This document shows, piece by piece, positions 53,175 to 63,122 of a stretch of 64,000 nt of DNA (positions are counted from its first letter, which is position 1; each line of letters starts with the position of its first letter). The translations under genes and the position numbers were made by a program. The stretch comes from Palsa-504 sp963767565 (GTDB lineage: Bacteria > Actinomycetota > Actinomycetes > Streptosporangiales > Streptosporangiaceae). The DNA is taken from contig CAVYEG010000001.1 of NCBI GenBank assembly GCA_963767565.1, forward strand, positions 513,530 to 577,529. Reading direction: 5' to 3'. Below the pieces are notes generated by a model. The model saw nothing but the letters and a program-made list of their open reading frames with translations. It made no database searches and was not told the DNA's origin.

Positions 53175-54697
53175 GGCACTGGCAGCCGGACGGTGAGCGC
53201 CACGCCGCGGCCGGGTGCGCTGTCGATGTCCACGGTGCCGCCGAGCTCGGCGACCCGGTCCCGGATGTGGGCCAGCCCGGAGCCAGCGTGCGGGGCGGCC
53301 GGGTCGAAGCCGGTGCCGGCGTCACGGACGGCCAGCTCGACGTGCCCGTCCCGGCGGGTCATCGACACGGCGAGCCGGCGGGCGTGGCCGTGCCGGACGG
53401 CGTTGGCGCAGGCCTCCTGGGTGATGCGCAGCAGGGCGTGCCCGACAGGCGCGGGGACGGTGACATCGTCCAGGCTGGCGTCGACGGTGACGCCGAGCCG
53501 CTCGTGGTAGGCCGCGCAGACCTCCTGCAGGGCTGGGGCCAGCCCGGCACCGTCCAGGCTGGCCGGGCGCAGCTCGACCAGGAGCGCCTGCATGTCGCGC
53601 AGTGCCTCCTCGCTGATGCGCTCGATCGCGCGGGCCTGCGGCTGGCCCGGGTCGGCCCGGCGCATCCCGGCCGCGATCATCCGCAGCGCGAACAGGTGCT
53701 GGGAGATCGCGTCGTGGATCTCCCGCGCGATCCGGGCCCGCTCCGCGTCGCGGGCGTCACCGGTGGCGCGCTGCCGTTCGGCGGCCAGCGCGGAACCGAG
53801 CTGGCGAGTCATGGCGGTGAAGTTCGCCTCAAGCCGTCCGACCTCGTCCCGGCCGGAGACGGGCAGGGTGATGGTGTAGTCGCCGTCGGTGACGGCGAGG
53901 GTGGCTTGTTCCAGGCGGCGGACCCGGCGAACGAGGCGGCGTGAAGCCAGCAGCCCGAACAGCACGCCTACCGGCACGATGGCGATGAGCAGCACGGAGG
54001 AACTCGCTAGCAGCGGGCCGTTCGCGCCGAGCTGACCCAGTTCGTCCCAGGCGCGGATCGGGCTGATGAACCCCGGGGACGACCACGGCGCCTGGGCATA
54101 GACGTAAGCGACCAGTCCCGGGGCACCGGCGGCCGGCTTGCTGGTGCCGGCGCCCGTGGTCCAGACCAGGTCCCAGAGCACGCTGCCGTGCGGCGTGGAC
54201 ACGCTGGGGCGTTTGATGGTCATGCGGGTGGCGCCGCCTGCGATCGCCGAGGTCGCCGGGGCGGGGAGTTCGCTGGCCGCCGCTCGTCCGGGCGGGTACA
54301 GCGATGGCGCGGAGGACGCGATGATCGTGCCGTCGGCGGCGACCGCCACGACCGCGGTGACCGCCTGGTCGCTGCGGACCGGGCCGGTGATGGCCGGGAC
54401 GACCAGCGTGCCGTCCGGAGCCGGCCGGGCCAGGCCCGGCTGCGCCGGCTGGCCGGGGTCGCCAAGCACCGTTCCGGTCGGCAGACCGCCGGGATAGCGC
54501 TGGACGAGCTGCAGTCCGTAGCTCTGCGCGGTGGCGTCCACCTGGGCCTGCAATTGGCCGTTGTCCGCCAGCGAGGGTACCTGGAAGCCGAGCACGACCG
54601 CCTCGACCAGCACCACGACAGCGAGCGTGACGAGAATGTAAGAGGCGATCAGCCGGCCCGATAGCCCCCACGCCCTGCGTCGCACCCGGTCCAGCAC
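53171..54697 (-). CDS. Membrane sensor histidine kinase (NarL-type, HisKA_3)
   Basis: 508 residues. One membrane segment near the N-terminus (LIASYILVTLAVVVLVEAVV), an extracytoplasmic domain of about 190 residues, a second segment (LLIAIVPVGVLFGLLA), HAMP (VRRLEQATLAVTDGDYTITL), and the HisKA_3 dimer domain with REIHDAISQHLF (phospho-His), followed by an HATPase with GSGLAHIRDRVAELGG. It passes phosphate to the response regulator encoded next. Confidence 0.94.
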   Translation of the reverse strand: MLDRVRRRAWGLSGRLIASYILVTLAVVVLVEAVVLGFQVPSLADNGQLQAQVDATAQSYGLQLVQRYPGGLPTGTVLGDPGQPAQPGLARPAPDGTLVVPAITGPVRSDQAVTAVVAVAADGTIIASSAPSLYPPGRAAASELPAPATSAIAGGATRMTIKRPSVSTPHGSVLWDLVWTTGAGTSKPAAGAPGLVAYVYAQAPWSSPGFISPIRAWDELGQLGANGPLLASSSVLLIAIVPVGVLFGLLASRRLVRRVRRLEQATLAVTDGDYTITLPVSGRDEVGRLEANFTAMTRQLGSALAAERQRATGDARDAERARIAREIHDAISQHLFALRMIAAGMRRADPGQPQARAIERISEEALRDMQALLVELRPASLDGAGLAPALQEVCAAYHERLGVTVDASLDDVTVPAPVGHALLRITQEACANAVRHGHARRLAVSMTRRDGHVELAVRDAGTGFDPAAPHAGSGLAHIRDRVAELGGTVDIDSAPGRGVALTVRLPVP

Positions 54698-54848
54698 ACC
54701 TGCACGCTACCTCCGCGCAGCCCTCCGGCGTATCCCTCCAACGAGGGACCCGCGCTACCTCAGGCGCGTGATGCGCCCGCCGCCTCCGGCCGGGACGCTG
54801 GCTGTCATGACCTCACAGTCACGGCCACCCACGAGGAGGGGGCATGAG

Positions 54849-55757
54849 ATGAACATCATCGAGACCATCGGCCTGGGCAAGCGGTACGGCCGTACCTGGG
54901 CCCTGCGCGAGTGCACGGTGGCGATACCCGCCGGGCACGTAGCCGCGCTGGTCGGCCCGAACGGCGCGGGCAAGACCACGCTGCTGAACCTGGCGGCCGG
55001 CCTGGCCGAACCCACCGCGGGCGCCGTCACCGTGCTCGGCGGCCGGCCGCCCGGATCGCCAGCCGTGCTGGACGGCATCGCGTTCGTCGCGCAGGACACG
55101 CCGCTGTACAAGAGCTTGTCCGCCGCGGATATGCTGCACCTGACCCGTAATCTGAGCCGGCGCTTCGACCAGCCCTACGCGCAGGACCGGCTGGCAGAGC
55201 TGGGCATCCCGCTGAAGCGGAAGACGGGCAGGCTGTCTGGTGGCCAGCGGGCGCAGCTCGCGTTGACCCTGGCGCTGGCCCTGCGGCCGCGGCTGCTGGT
55301 GCTTGATGAGCCGGTGGCGATGCTGGACCCGGTGGCCCGGCACGACTTCATGGCCACCGTGCTGACGGCGGCAGCCGCCGAGGGTGTGTCGGTGGTGCTG
55401 TCTTCGCACGTGCTCGCCGACCTGGAGCGGGTGGCCAGCTACCTGATCTTGCTGTCGCGGGGCCGGGTGCAGGTGGCCGGCGAGGTTGCGGACCTGCTCG
55501 CCTCCCACCGGGTGCTGACCGGCCCGGCCGCCGAGGCCTGTCACTATGCCGAACGACCCGTGGTGCATGTCGGCCGGGCCGGGGCGCAGGCCCACCTGCT
55601 GGTCCGGGCCACCGCAGCCGATCCGGTCCCGCCCGGCTTCCAGGCTCGTCCGCCCGGCCTGGAAGAACTCGCGCTCGCTTACCTGCGTGAGCCCGGCACC
55701 GCCGCGCCGGCCGCCCGGCCGAGAACGCCGGACGCTGAGCCGGAGGTGACGCGATGA
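54849..55757 (+). CDS. ABC transporter ATP-binding protein
   Basis: 302 residues from ATG 54849, preceded by GAGGAGGGGGC. Walker A GPNGAGKTT, Q-loop FVAQDTPLY, signature LSGGQRAQLAL, Walker B LLVLDEPVAMLDP, and the switch His in SSHVLAD. Drug-efflux type (DrrA/CcmA-like). Divergent from the two-component genes, and its stop overlaps the permease start (ATGA). Confidence 0.94.
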   Translation: MNIIETIGLGKRYGRTWALRECTVAIPAGHVAALVGPNGAGKTTLLNLAAGLAEPTAGAVTVLGGRPPGSPAVLDGIAFVAQDTPLYKSLSAADMLHLTRNLSRRFDQPYAQDRLAELGIPLKRKTGRLSGGQRAQLALTLALALRPRLLVLDEPVAMLDPVARHDFMATVLTAAAAEGVSVVLSSHVLADLERVASYLILLSRGRVQVAGEVADLLASHRVLTGPAAEACHYAERPVVHVGRAGAQAHLLVRATAADPVPPGFQARPPGLEELALAYLREPGTAAPAARPRTPDAEPEVTR

Positions 55758-56785
55758 CCGCGCTGACCGTGCCTGTCCGTCCGGAGCAGGCCGCGAGCCC
55801 GCGGCCGCTGCCGTGGCGGCGGATGGCCTGGGTCACCTGGCGGCAGCACCGGGTCGCGCTGGCTGGCGTGGCCGCGCTGCTTGGCGCGTGGGCCGGGTAC
55901 CTGTGGATCGCCGGCCTGCAGGCGCACCACGCCTACGCCGCCGTGACCGGCTGCCTGCCGGCCAGCTCTCCTGCCTGCGCGGATATGCTCAATAACTTCA
56001 ATTTCAGCTACGGCGACAAGGCGCTGGCCGCCTCGGTCATGCTGCAGACGGTGCCCGCGCTGATCGGGGCGTTCCTCGGCGCGCCGGTGCTGGCCCGGGA
56101 GCTGGAGACCGGCACGTTCCGGTACACCTGGACGCTCGGGTTCGGCCGGTGGCGCTGGGCCGTGGCCAAGCTGGTACCGCTCGCGGTCACGGTCGCGGCC
56201 GCTGCCGGGGTGACCAGCCTGGTGTTCTCCTGGTACGTCCGGCCGTTCTTCTCCGATGGCAACAGTTCCCCGTTCACTCCCGAGCTGTTCGACCTGCGCT
56301 GGGTCACCTTCACCGCCTGGACGCTGGCCTCGTTCGCGATTGGCGCCCTGGCCGGCATGCTCATCCGCCGGGTCGTCCCCGCGATCGCCGCTACCCTGGC
56401 CGCCTATACCGGGCTGGCCCTCACCGCCGGCCTGTACCTGCGCTGGCACTACGCGACGCCGCTGGTCACCAGCAACCCGAACGTGCCCAGTTCCGCGTGG
56501 ATCGTGCGCCAGTGGTGGACCAAAGGCGGCAGGTTCGCCTTCCCCGGCCAACCATCCCAGCAGCTCCTCACGCAGCTCTGCCGGCCCTCTTCGGCGGCGC
56601 CCGGCAAGGTGCAGGGACTCACCCCCACGCAGTGCCTGGTCCAGCACGGCTACACGCAGTGGACCAGCTACCAGCCCGCCAGCCGCCTCTGGCCCTTCCA
56701 GTGGATCGAGGGCGGCTGGCTGCTCGCGTTGTCAGTGCTCCTGATCGCCGCGACCATCTGGCTGGTCCGCCGTCGCGCCGCCTGA
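55754..56785 (+). CDS. ABC-2-type permease partner
   Basis: 343 residues. About six hydrophobic segments (VALAGVAALLGAWAGYLWIA, ASVMLQTVPALIGAFLG, VTVAAAAGVTSLVFSWYV, LASFAIGALAGMLIRRV, AIAATLAAYTGLALTAGLYL, LLALSVLLIAATIWLV), with a large loop before the last. Ends RRRAA. It forms an exporter with the preceding ATPase. Substrate unknown; control by the divergent two-component system is likely. Confidence 0.88.
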   Translation: MTALTVPVRPEQAASPRPLPWRRMAWVTWRQHRVALAGVAALLGAWAGYLWIAGLQAHHAYAAVTGCLPASSPACADMLNNFNFSYGDKALAASVMLQTVPALIGAFLGAPVLARELETGTFRYTWTLGFGRWRWAVAKLVPLAVTVAAAAGVTSLVFSWYVRPFFSDGNSSPFTPELFDLRWVTFTAWTLASFAIGALAGMLIRRVVPAIAATLAAYTGLALTAGLYLRWHYATPLVTSNPNVPSSAWIVRQWWTKGGRFAFPGQPSQQLLTQLCRPSSAAPGKVQGLTPTQCLVQHGYTQWTSYQPASRLWPFQWIEGGWLLALSVLLIAATIWLVRRRAA

Positions 56786-56852
56786 CCGGACATCCGGCCG
56801 CGGGCCTACGGTCCCGGCAAGTGACATCCCTCCAAACCGCTAGGAGCACGCC

Positions 56853-57125
56853 ATGATCAAGTCTCCCGCGGCCGTCCCGCGCGGTCGGCGGCTGCGCCTG
56901 CTGGCCGCGGCCATGCCGCTGGCCGCGCTGCTCGCCACGGCCTGCAGCCCGGCTCAGCCAGGCGTAGCCAGCAGCGGCGGACCAGCCCGGCCGCCGGCCG
57001 CCCCGCCGCCTAGCTCGACCGCCGACTGCGACTCGGTCACCACCTGCTACACGCCGCAGCAGCTCCAGGTGGCCTACGGCATCAGGCCGCTCCTCGACCG
57101 CGGGATCAACGGCCGCGGCGAGACC
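56853..57125 (+). pseudogene. Truncated S53 (sedolisin)-type protease lipoprotein
   Basis: 91 residues before the break. Signal peptide with lipobox LLATACS, a Pro-rich stretch, then YTPQQLQVAYGIRPLLDRG and NGRGET, the entry block of the sedolisin catalytic domain (normally followed by VAIVD). The frame then runs into unrelated sequence at the contig junction, so the catalytic Ser-Glu-Asp part is missing here. Confidence 0.7.
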
Positions 57126-57135
57126 CACCCATTGT
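57120..57135. other. Junction between two genomes
   Basis: To the left, GRGET of a high-GC actinomycete protease; to the right, PIVEDVIRLGIPYLWLQ of a CoA-binding protein from a lower-GC genome. GC content, codon use and gene content change abruptly within ACCCACCC. Both genes are partial. Confidence 0.85.
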
Positions 57136-57283
57136 CGAAGACGTGATCCGTCTTGGTATTCCTTACCTCTGGCTTCAGGAAGGCGTGATCAACGACAAGG
57201 CCCTTGCCCAGGCGCGGACAGAGGGGGTCAAATGCGTGCAGGATGTATGTATCTTCCGTGAACATGCCCAGAGGGTGGGCTAG
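57126..57283 (+). pseudogene. CoA-binding (YccU-like) protein, C-terminal fragment
   Basis: PIVEDVIRLGIPYLWLQEGV, then NDKALAQARTEGVKCVQDVC and EHAQRV, the last 50 residues of a CoA_binding_2 Rossmann protein, with the stop at 57281-57283. The N-terminal nucleotide-binding part lies beyond the junction. Confidence 0.75.
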
Positions 57284-57286
57284 CTT

Positions 57287-57425
57287 TCATGCCTTGCTCT
57301 TGCACCAGTTTCGGTCGATCCATGTTTGAAAGGTTTTTTCGTCGCAAGGATTGGATCCCTGTGCATCGCGCCAGCCGCTTTTCGCGACCAATGCATTCGC
57401 CAGGCGTCTAATGGATTGGTAATCC
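57287..57425 (-). other. Possible minus-strand coding fragment
   Basis: The minus strand reads ERDYQSIRRLANALVAKSGW and ends NPCDEKTFQTWIDRNWCKSK with a stop at 57287. The composition looks like the C-terminus of a real protein, but there is no start, and the following frames are broken. Confidence 0.25.
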
Positions 57426-57435
57426 CTTTCTCAGA

Positions 57436-59703
57436 ATGAGATTCTTCCGCTCGATCGTCGTGCTTCTTGCTTTGGTGGCCGCAGTCACTTCTGCGTCGGC
57501 CGCCTCCAGTTCCGCCGATCTTCCCCACGTGCACATCCAGCTCATCAGCCCCGATGGACACCTGTCTCCCGGAATGCCGAACCACGCGGGCCTTTACTTC
57601 AAGCTCGAGCCCGGATGGCATGTCTACTGGAAAAATCCCGGCGATGCCGGCGAACCGCCCCACATTAAATGGACGCTCCCCGCGGGTATCACTGCCGGCC
57701 GATCCAGTTCCCAGTACCCAAGCGACTTCCTCTCGGCCCCTTGATGGATTTCGGCTACGAAGACGAAGTGCTCTTTCCAATTCAACTGAAGGTTGCCGAA
57801 GGAACGCCTTCCGGCCCCGCAACACTTCATGCCAAGGTCGACTGGCTCGTCTGCCGCGGAAGCTGCATCCCCAAAAGACCGAACTCGAACTCGATCGGTC
57901 GATTGAGCCAGTAAGCTCCGGCAAATCACCGATTCAACCCGATGATGAAATCTGGTCGCGTCTCGCCAACAAACTTCCCGCGTCGCCACCTGCGAATCTG
58001 AAGATCGGATTCGTGCCTACGTCCAACGGCTTCCGCATGACCGTGAACACGGGGCACAAGGAGACCGAGGCATCCTTCTTCCCATCCAGCCCCGACATCC
58101 TCTCCAACCCCGCGCCGCAAAACGCCACGCCCACAGCCAGCGGACTCACGCTGGATCTAAAAAAGACGAGTCCTGGCCGCAAACCCGAAAGAACTCGCCG
58201 GCCTGCTCCAGCTCTCAGGCGGCCGCGCCTACGAACTGATCGCACAATCCGGTCCACCCAGAACGCCAAAGCCCGTTCCGGTCCAAACGGGATCGAGCAG
58301 CGCGAGTTCCGCGAACACCGCACTCCCAACGAGCATTCCTAACTCCGATAACACCGCTAACCCAGCTAACTCCGCCAGCCCGCTGCCATCGGCATCCTGC
58401 GAGCCGCAGGGCTCGCCTTCCTCGGCGGACTGATCCTGAACCTGATGCCCTGCGTGTTTCCGGTGCTCTTTATCAAAGGCTTGTCGCTCGTGCAATCCGG
58501 AGGGGAGGAGAGCCATAAGCTTCGCACTCACGGAGTTGTCTACGCCGCGGGCATTCTGGTTTCCTTCTGGGTGTTGGTCGCGCTGTTGCTCGGGCTTCGT
58601 TCCGCCGGCGCGCACCTTGGCTGGGGATTCCAATTCCAGTCGCCCATCTTTCTTTCGCTGATGGCCGCGCTGCTGTTCTTCCTGGGTTTGTCGCTTGCGG
58701 GACAATTTGAAATTGGTCTGACTCTAACCAGGCCGGCGGTTCACTTGCGGCGAAACAGGGTTATACCGGCAGCTTCTTCACCGGCGTGCTCGCGGTTATC
58801 GTGGCTACTCCGTGTACCGCACCATTCATGGGAGTGGCGCTCGGCTATGCGCTCGCACAGTCGGCGCTCGTCACTTTCGCTGTCTTCACCGCGCTGGCAC
58901 TCGGGCTCGCCCCACCCTACGTCGCTCTGACGATGCAGCCTGCGTGGACACGCATCCTTCCCCGTCCCGGCGCCTGGATGGAAGTGCTCAAGCAGGCCGT
59001 CTCGGTTCCCATCTTCGGAACGGTGATCTGGCTTGCGTGGTGCTTGCCCAAGCCTACGGCGCGATGTTGCTTGCGGCGCTATTGGTTAGCTTTCTTCTGC
59101 TGGCCGTTGCCGGATGGTTTTTGGGGAGATGGCCTGCCAAGCGCTGGTCTGCAACAATCGCGGGTCTGCTTGCTCTCTCCGTCGTCGGAATGTGCGTGGT
59201 TGCGGCGAGCTCGTTTGTGACCCCGGAAGTGCCGAAAAACATATTGATCGGAGACAGTGATACGCTCAAAGCACTCCCAGTACTTCGTGGAAACAACTGG
59301 CAGCCCGGTCCGTAATCGTCGCCCGCTTCAATCCCAAGGCCACCCCGTCTTCGTCGACTTCACCGCAAGCTGGTGTCTCTCCTGCCAGGTCAATGAGCGT
59401 GTCGCCTTCGGCTCGCCCGAAGTCCAGAAGGCCTTCGCCGAAAACAAAGTCATACTCCTCCGTGCCGACTGGACGCGCTACGACGACTCCATCACCCAGG
59501 CCCTCAACTCCTTCGGCCGCAGCGGTGTGCCCACCTATGCGCTCTATGTTCCGGGAGAAAAGAGCCCCCGCCCGCTGCCCGAGGTGCTCACTCCCGGTAT
59601 CGTCACCGGAGCCCTCGCGCAACTTCCGCATCCCGCATCCAGAGCGCCTCTTCTTCGTCCAATCTCCAGTGAGGATCCGGAGTCTTCCGGCCTCGCCTTC
59701 TGA
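57436..59703 (+). pseudogene. dsbD: DsbD-type thiol:disulfide interchange protein, many frameshifts
   Basis: Pieces in changing frames follow the DsbD order: signal peptide MRFFRSIVVLLALVAAVTSA, N-terminal domain (HAGLYFKLEPGWHVYWKNPG, DWLVCRGSCIP), the membrane domain (GGLILNLMPCVFPVLFIKGL, VIVATPCTAPFMGVALGYAL), and a thioredoxin domain (DFTASWCLSCQVNERVAF with CxxC-like CLSC). At least six frame changes are needed. DsbD moves electrons from cytoplasmic thioredoxin to periplasmic partners. Frame changes at short homopolymers point to sequencing errors. Confidence 0.85.
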
Positions 59704-59725
59704 AATTCCCCTCAGGAGGACGTCC

Positions 59726-60342
59726 ATGCGTTTCCCCTCACAGGTGTTTCTCGCCGTTGCAATCACATTTTTTTTCTACCGATAGCAAACCGCGCCCAGA
59801 CCGCCAAAGCCAACGCCCCCACTCCGGACTTTACCGCAACCGATTCACGAGGTCAGTCGCACTCGCGGATCAGTATCGAGGTAAATACGTTGTTCTCGAG
59901 TGGCACAATCAGGGCTGCCCGTTCACGCGCAAACATTATGAATCGGGGAATATGCAGAATCTACAGAAGGAGTGGACCGCCAAAGGAGTCGTCTGGTTCA
60001 CCGTCATCTCCTCGTCGCCCGGTGCGCAGGGATACGTAACGCCTGCGCAGGAGAACGACTACATGGCAAAGATGCATGCCGAGCCCACTGCGGCGCTGTT
60101 GATTTCGATGGCAAGCTCGGTCGCCTCTACACTGCCAGGACGAGCCCGACATGTTCATCATTGATCCACAGGGCAAGCTCATCTACGCGGGTGCTATCGA
60201 CAACCGCCCTACTCCGGACGTAGAAGACATCAAGGGCGCCGACAATTACGTATCTGACGCTCTCACGTCTTCCATGGCCGGAAAAACTGTGGTTATGCCC
60301 TACACGCGCGCTTATGGATGCTCAGTGAAGTACCGCGACTAA
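59726..60342 (+). pseudogene. Exported redoxin (AhpC/TSA-like), frameshifted
   Basis: ATG 59726 after AGGAGG: signal peptide MRFPSQVFLAVAITFFF broken in a T-run, then APTPDFTATDSRGQS, YRGKYVVLEWHNQGCPFTRK (single active Cys), WFTVISSSPG, and MFIIDPQGKLIYAGAIDNRP. Three frames are used. It lies right behind DsbD, consistent with a periplasmic thiol redox pair. Confidence 0.75.
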
Positions 60343-60363
60343 ACAGGAAATCAGCTTGCAGCA

Positions 60364-60621
60364 TTACCACTCGAAATAGTGCTGGCCGGTAGCCTGCAGA
60401 CTTGTGCGGATCGGCAAATCATCACGCCGCACGAAAAGATACTGCGGTGCACCGCTGGTTCGATGGTCCAACTTCTGCAGTTCCTCCATCATCTCGCGGG
60501 ACATCATGCGCAGACTTGTATACACGCGTGCGGGGACCGGATCAGAGGTGCCGCGAAGATTGCCCTCGAACTGCTGGCGTAGGGGAATTCGTTTCCATTC
60601 GGCGACATAAAAACCTCCCAA
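60364..60621 (-). CDS. Hypothetical protein (acidobacterial part)
   Basis: 85 residues: YVAEWKRIPLRQQFEGNLRG, RMMSREMMEELQKLDHRTSG, APQYLFVRRDDLPIRTSLQA. Sensible composition and an even helical pattern. Upstream sequence may hold a missing N-terminus in another frame. Not recognised. Confidence 0.45.
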   Translation of the reverse strand: MGGFYVAEWKRIPLRQQFEGNLRGTSDPVPARVYTSLRMMSREMMEELQKLDHRTSGAPQYLFVRRDDLPIRTSLQATGQHYFEW

Positions 60622-60708
60622 TCCTGGTGTTTCTTTCAGCGGCTGCCGGCTTCGTCAGTTTTGGCTCAACCCGGCAATTTTCGGTCCACTTCAATCACCT
60701 TCCACTTA

Positions 60709-61636
60709 CTACGCAACGCCTTGTTCTTGCGTTCCGCTTCGCGATTGGATCAGACCGCCCGCGCTTACATGTATAAACAGCAACTGGCATGCCAAAGTTG
60801 CGAGGTCTCGAGCAGACTGCTGCTGATGCTTGAAACGACGTCTCTTAAAAGCGTACCGCTTCATTAACAATGAGGTGGGGGCTATAAGTGACGGATTTAG
60901 TGACGAGATACCGTCTTCAGACGGCATTTCGCCGGATTGAGACGTAGGACGCGCGCCAATCTTCTCGGTGTGTGAACGCTCACCGGCTTGTGCAGATTGT
61001 GCTATGGCAAAAACGTAATCTCTCGCCGAAAACAACTTCAATTCCCGCGCGTTCATCTGAGGCGGGAATTCATGCGATTGCGATGTCGTCGCGTTCCGCC
61101 GGCAGAGATAACCTACGTTGGTTACAAGAAGAATCACATGTCCATGTTCGCTGAATTTCTTGATAGCTTTATTCAATCGATGCCGTTCATTCGAGTCGGG
61201 GATAACGATGCACCCGTCGCTTCCTTTTGGCCCGGCCCCATGTATATAAAAATCATTAGCCCGGTTGTCGAGGCTTATGCCTGAAGATGTCGGATAGTGG
61301 ATGCGCGTCTGCGTCGCGATTTAGATAGATACACTCGCCGAATGGTTTGTGATTTTCGAGATAGGTGCAGGAGTAGTGACCGGAGGGCAGGGTACCGCCT
61401 CTTTTATAGGGATCTTTCCTTGTACCCTCGCCGATAGTCTGCGAATTCGCAAAGTGACTGGAAAAATTCTTTTCCTCAAAATGCCTGTATAGGATGGCTG
61501 TCTTTTTATCAACTTGCTTGTGACCGCGGCTGCCGCCGGAGTAGGCCGTTATGTCAAAAGGCTTCTCGGCCCCAATCGATCCAGTCAGTTTCTGACGTCC
61601 GGCATCATAGGTGAGGTTCGCAATGCGAGCGTGCAT
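60709..61636 (-). pseudogene. L,D-transpeptidase-like protein (DUF2778 type), frameshifted
   Basis: ATG 61636 with GGAGAAG upstream. N-terminal part MHARIANLTYDAGRQKLTGS; core block GGTLPSGHYSCTYLENHKPF. The frame shifts near 61,272, after which FYIHGAGPKGSDGCIVIP supplies the His and SxGC catalytic motif. Sequence beyond HGHVILLVTNV (about 61,130) no longer looks coding, so the true end is probably before 61,100. These enzymes make or cut 3-3 cross-links in peptidoglycan; related folds act as secreted effectors. Confidence 0.6.
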
Positions 61637-61741
61637 GAGCTTCTTCTCCCTGATAAGCGGGGATAATAGCACGAACTCTCTCGATAAATGTTGGACATTT
61701 TAAGTGAACTGTTCATGGATCGGCTCAACACACCTTGGTAC

Positions 61742-63122
61742 TCACGCAGATCTTTGCTTGCCGGCTCGAATGCGCCGTATCTCCTCCATCCGCTGTGCCA
61801 GCGCCTTCTCGCGCCCTTCCTGCGTCGGCTGGTAGTAGCTGCGTCCTTTCAGGGAATCGGGCAGGCAATCCATCTCGGCCACTTTGTCTTCCTCGTCGTG
61901 CGCATAGCGATACCCCTTGCCGTAGTCGAGTTCCTTCATCAGCCGCGTGGGCGCATTGCGGAGATGCAGCGGCACAGGCTCCTGCCGCGTATGTTCAATC
62001 TCCTGCTGCACAGCGCCGTAGGCGGTATAAACCGAATTCGATTTCGGCGCGAGTCACAGGTAAACGACCGCCTCCGCCAGCGCGAGATCGCCTTCCGGGG
62101 ACCCCAGAAAATCGATCGCCTCCTTCGCCGACAAACAGAGATTGAGTGCTTCCGGCGCTGCCAAACCGATGTCTTCGACAGCCATGCGCACCATGCGCCT
62201 CGCCAGGACAGCGGATCCTCGCCCGCAGCAAACATCCGCGCCAGCCAATACAGAGCAGCGTCCGGATCGCTGTTGCGCACGCTCTTGTGCAACGCTGAGA
62301 CCAGGTTATAGTGCTCCTCGCCTGACTTGTCGTACATCAGCACGCGCCGCTGCACGGCTTCAGTTGCCAACGTCCTGTCGATGTGTTTCGTTCCCGCGGC
62401 GTTCGGTTCCGGGCAAGCTGCGCCGCCACCTCCAGCGTGTTGTAGGCGCTGCGGCAATCGCCGCTCGAATAGGATGCGATAAACTCCAGCGCATCGTCAT
62501 CCGCCGTCAACTCCATCGCGCCCAGACCACGTTCCTTGTCCACAACGGCTTTTCGCAGCAGGTCGACAATGCGTTCTTCACTCAGAGGCTGAAGCACGTA
62601 AACGCGGCACCGCGACAGAAGAGCCGAAATAATTTCGAACGATGGATTTTCTGTAGTCGCCCCAATGAGCCGAATGACCCGCGCTCGACGTAAGGAAGAA
62701 ACGCATCCTGCTGCGCCTTGTTGAAGCGATGGATCTCATCGACGAACAGGATCGTCCGCGAGTGCATCTCCGCGGCTTGAGCTGCCGTCGCCATCACCTG
62801 CTTTATCTCTTTAATCCCGCTCATCACTGCGGAAAATTCAGAAGCTTGCCTTTGTCGTCTCAGCGATGATCTTTGCCAGAGTGGTTTTGCCTACTCCCGG
62901 CGGCCCCCAGAAGATCATCGATCCGAGGCTCTGCGCGCCCTGGGCGTCTCGCTCGATCTGCACGCGCAGCGGTTTGCCCGGTCCCAGCAGATGTTCCTGC
63001 CCGCTGTACTCATCGAGCGTGCGCGGCCTCATGCGCTCCGCCAGCGGCGCTCCCGCTACTGGGCGGGGTGACCCTCTGAAGGGGAAAATCGCCAAGTCGG
63101 GAAGGCCATCGAATAAGCTCAT
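61742..63122 (-). pseudogene. rarA: Replication-associated recombination ATPase RarA/MgsA, frameshifted
   Basis: ATG 63122. Pieces in order: MSLFDGLPDLAIFPFRG, PLAERMRPRTLDEYSGQEHL, Walker A WGPPGVGKTTLA, ILFVDEIHRFNKAQQDAFLP, then VYVLQPLSEERIVDLL, the C-terminal parts VLMYDKSGEEHYNLVSALHK and MAVEDIGLAAPEALNL, ending EKALAQRMEEIRRI. At least five frame changes. RarA is a clamp-loader-like AAA+ ATPase acting at stalled forks. ATGA overlap with the methyltransferase gene upstream. Confidence 0.85.
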
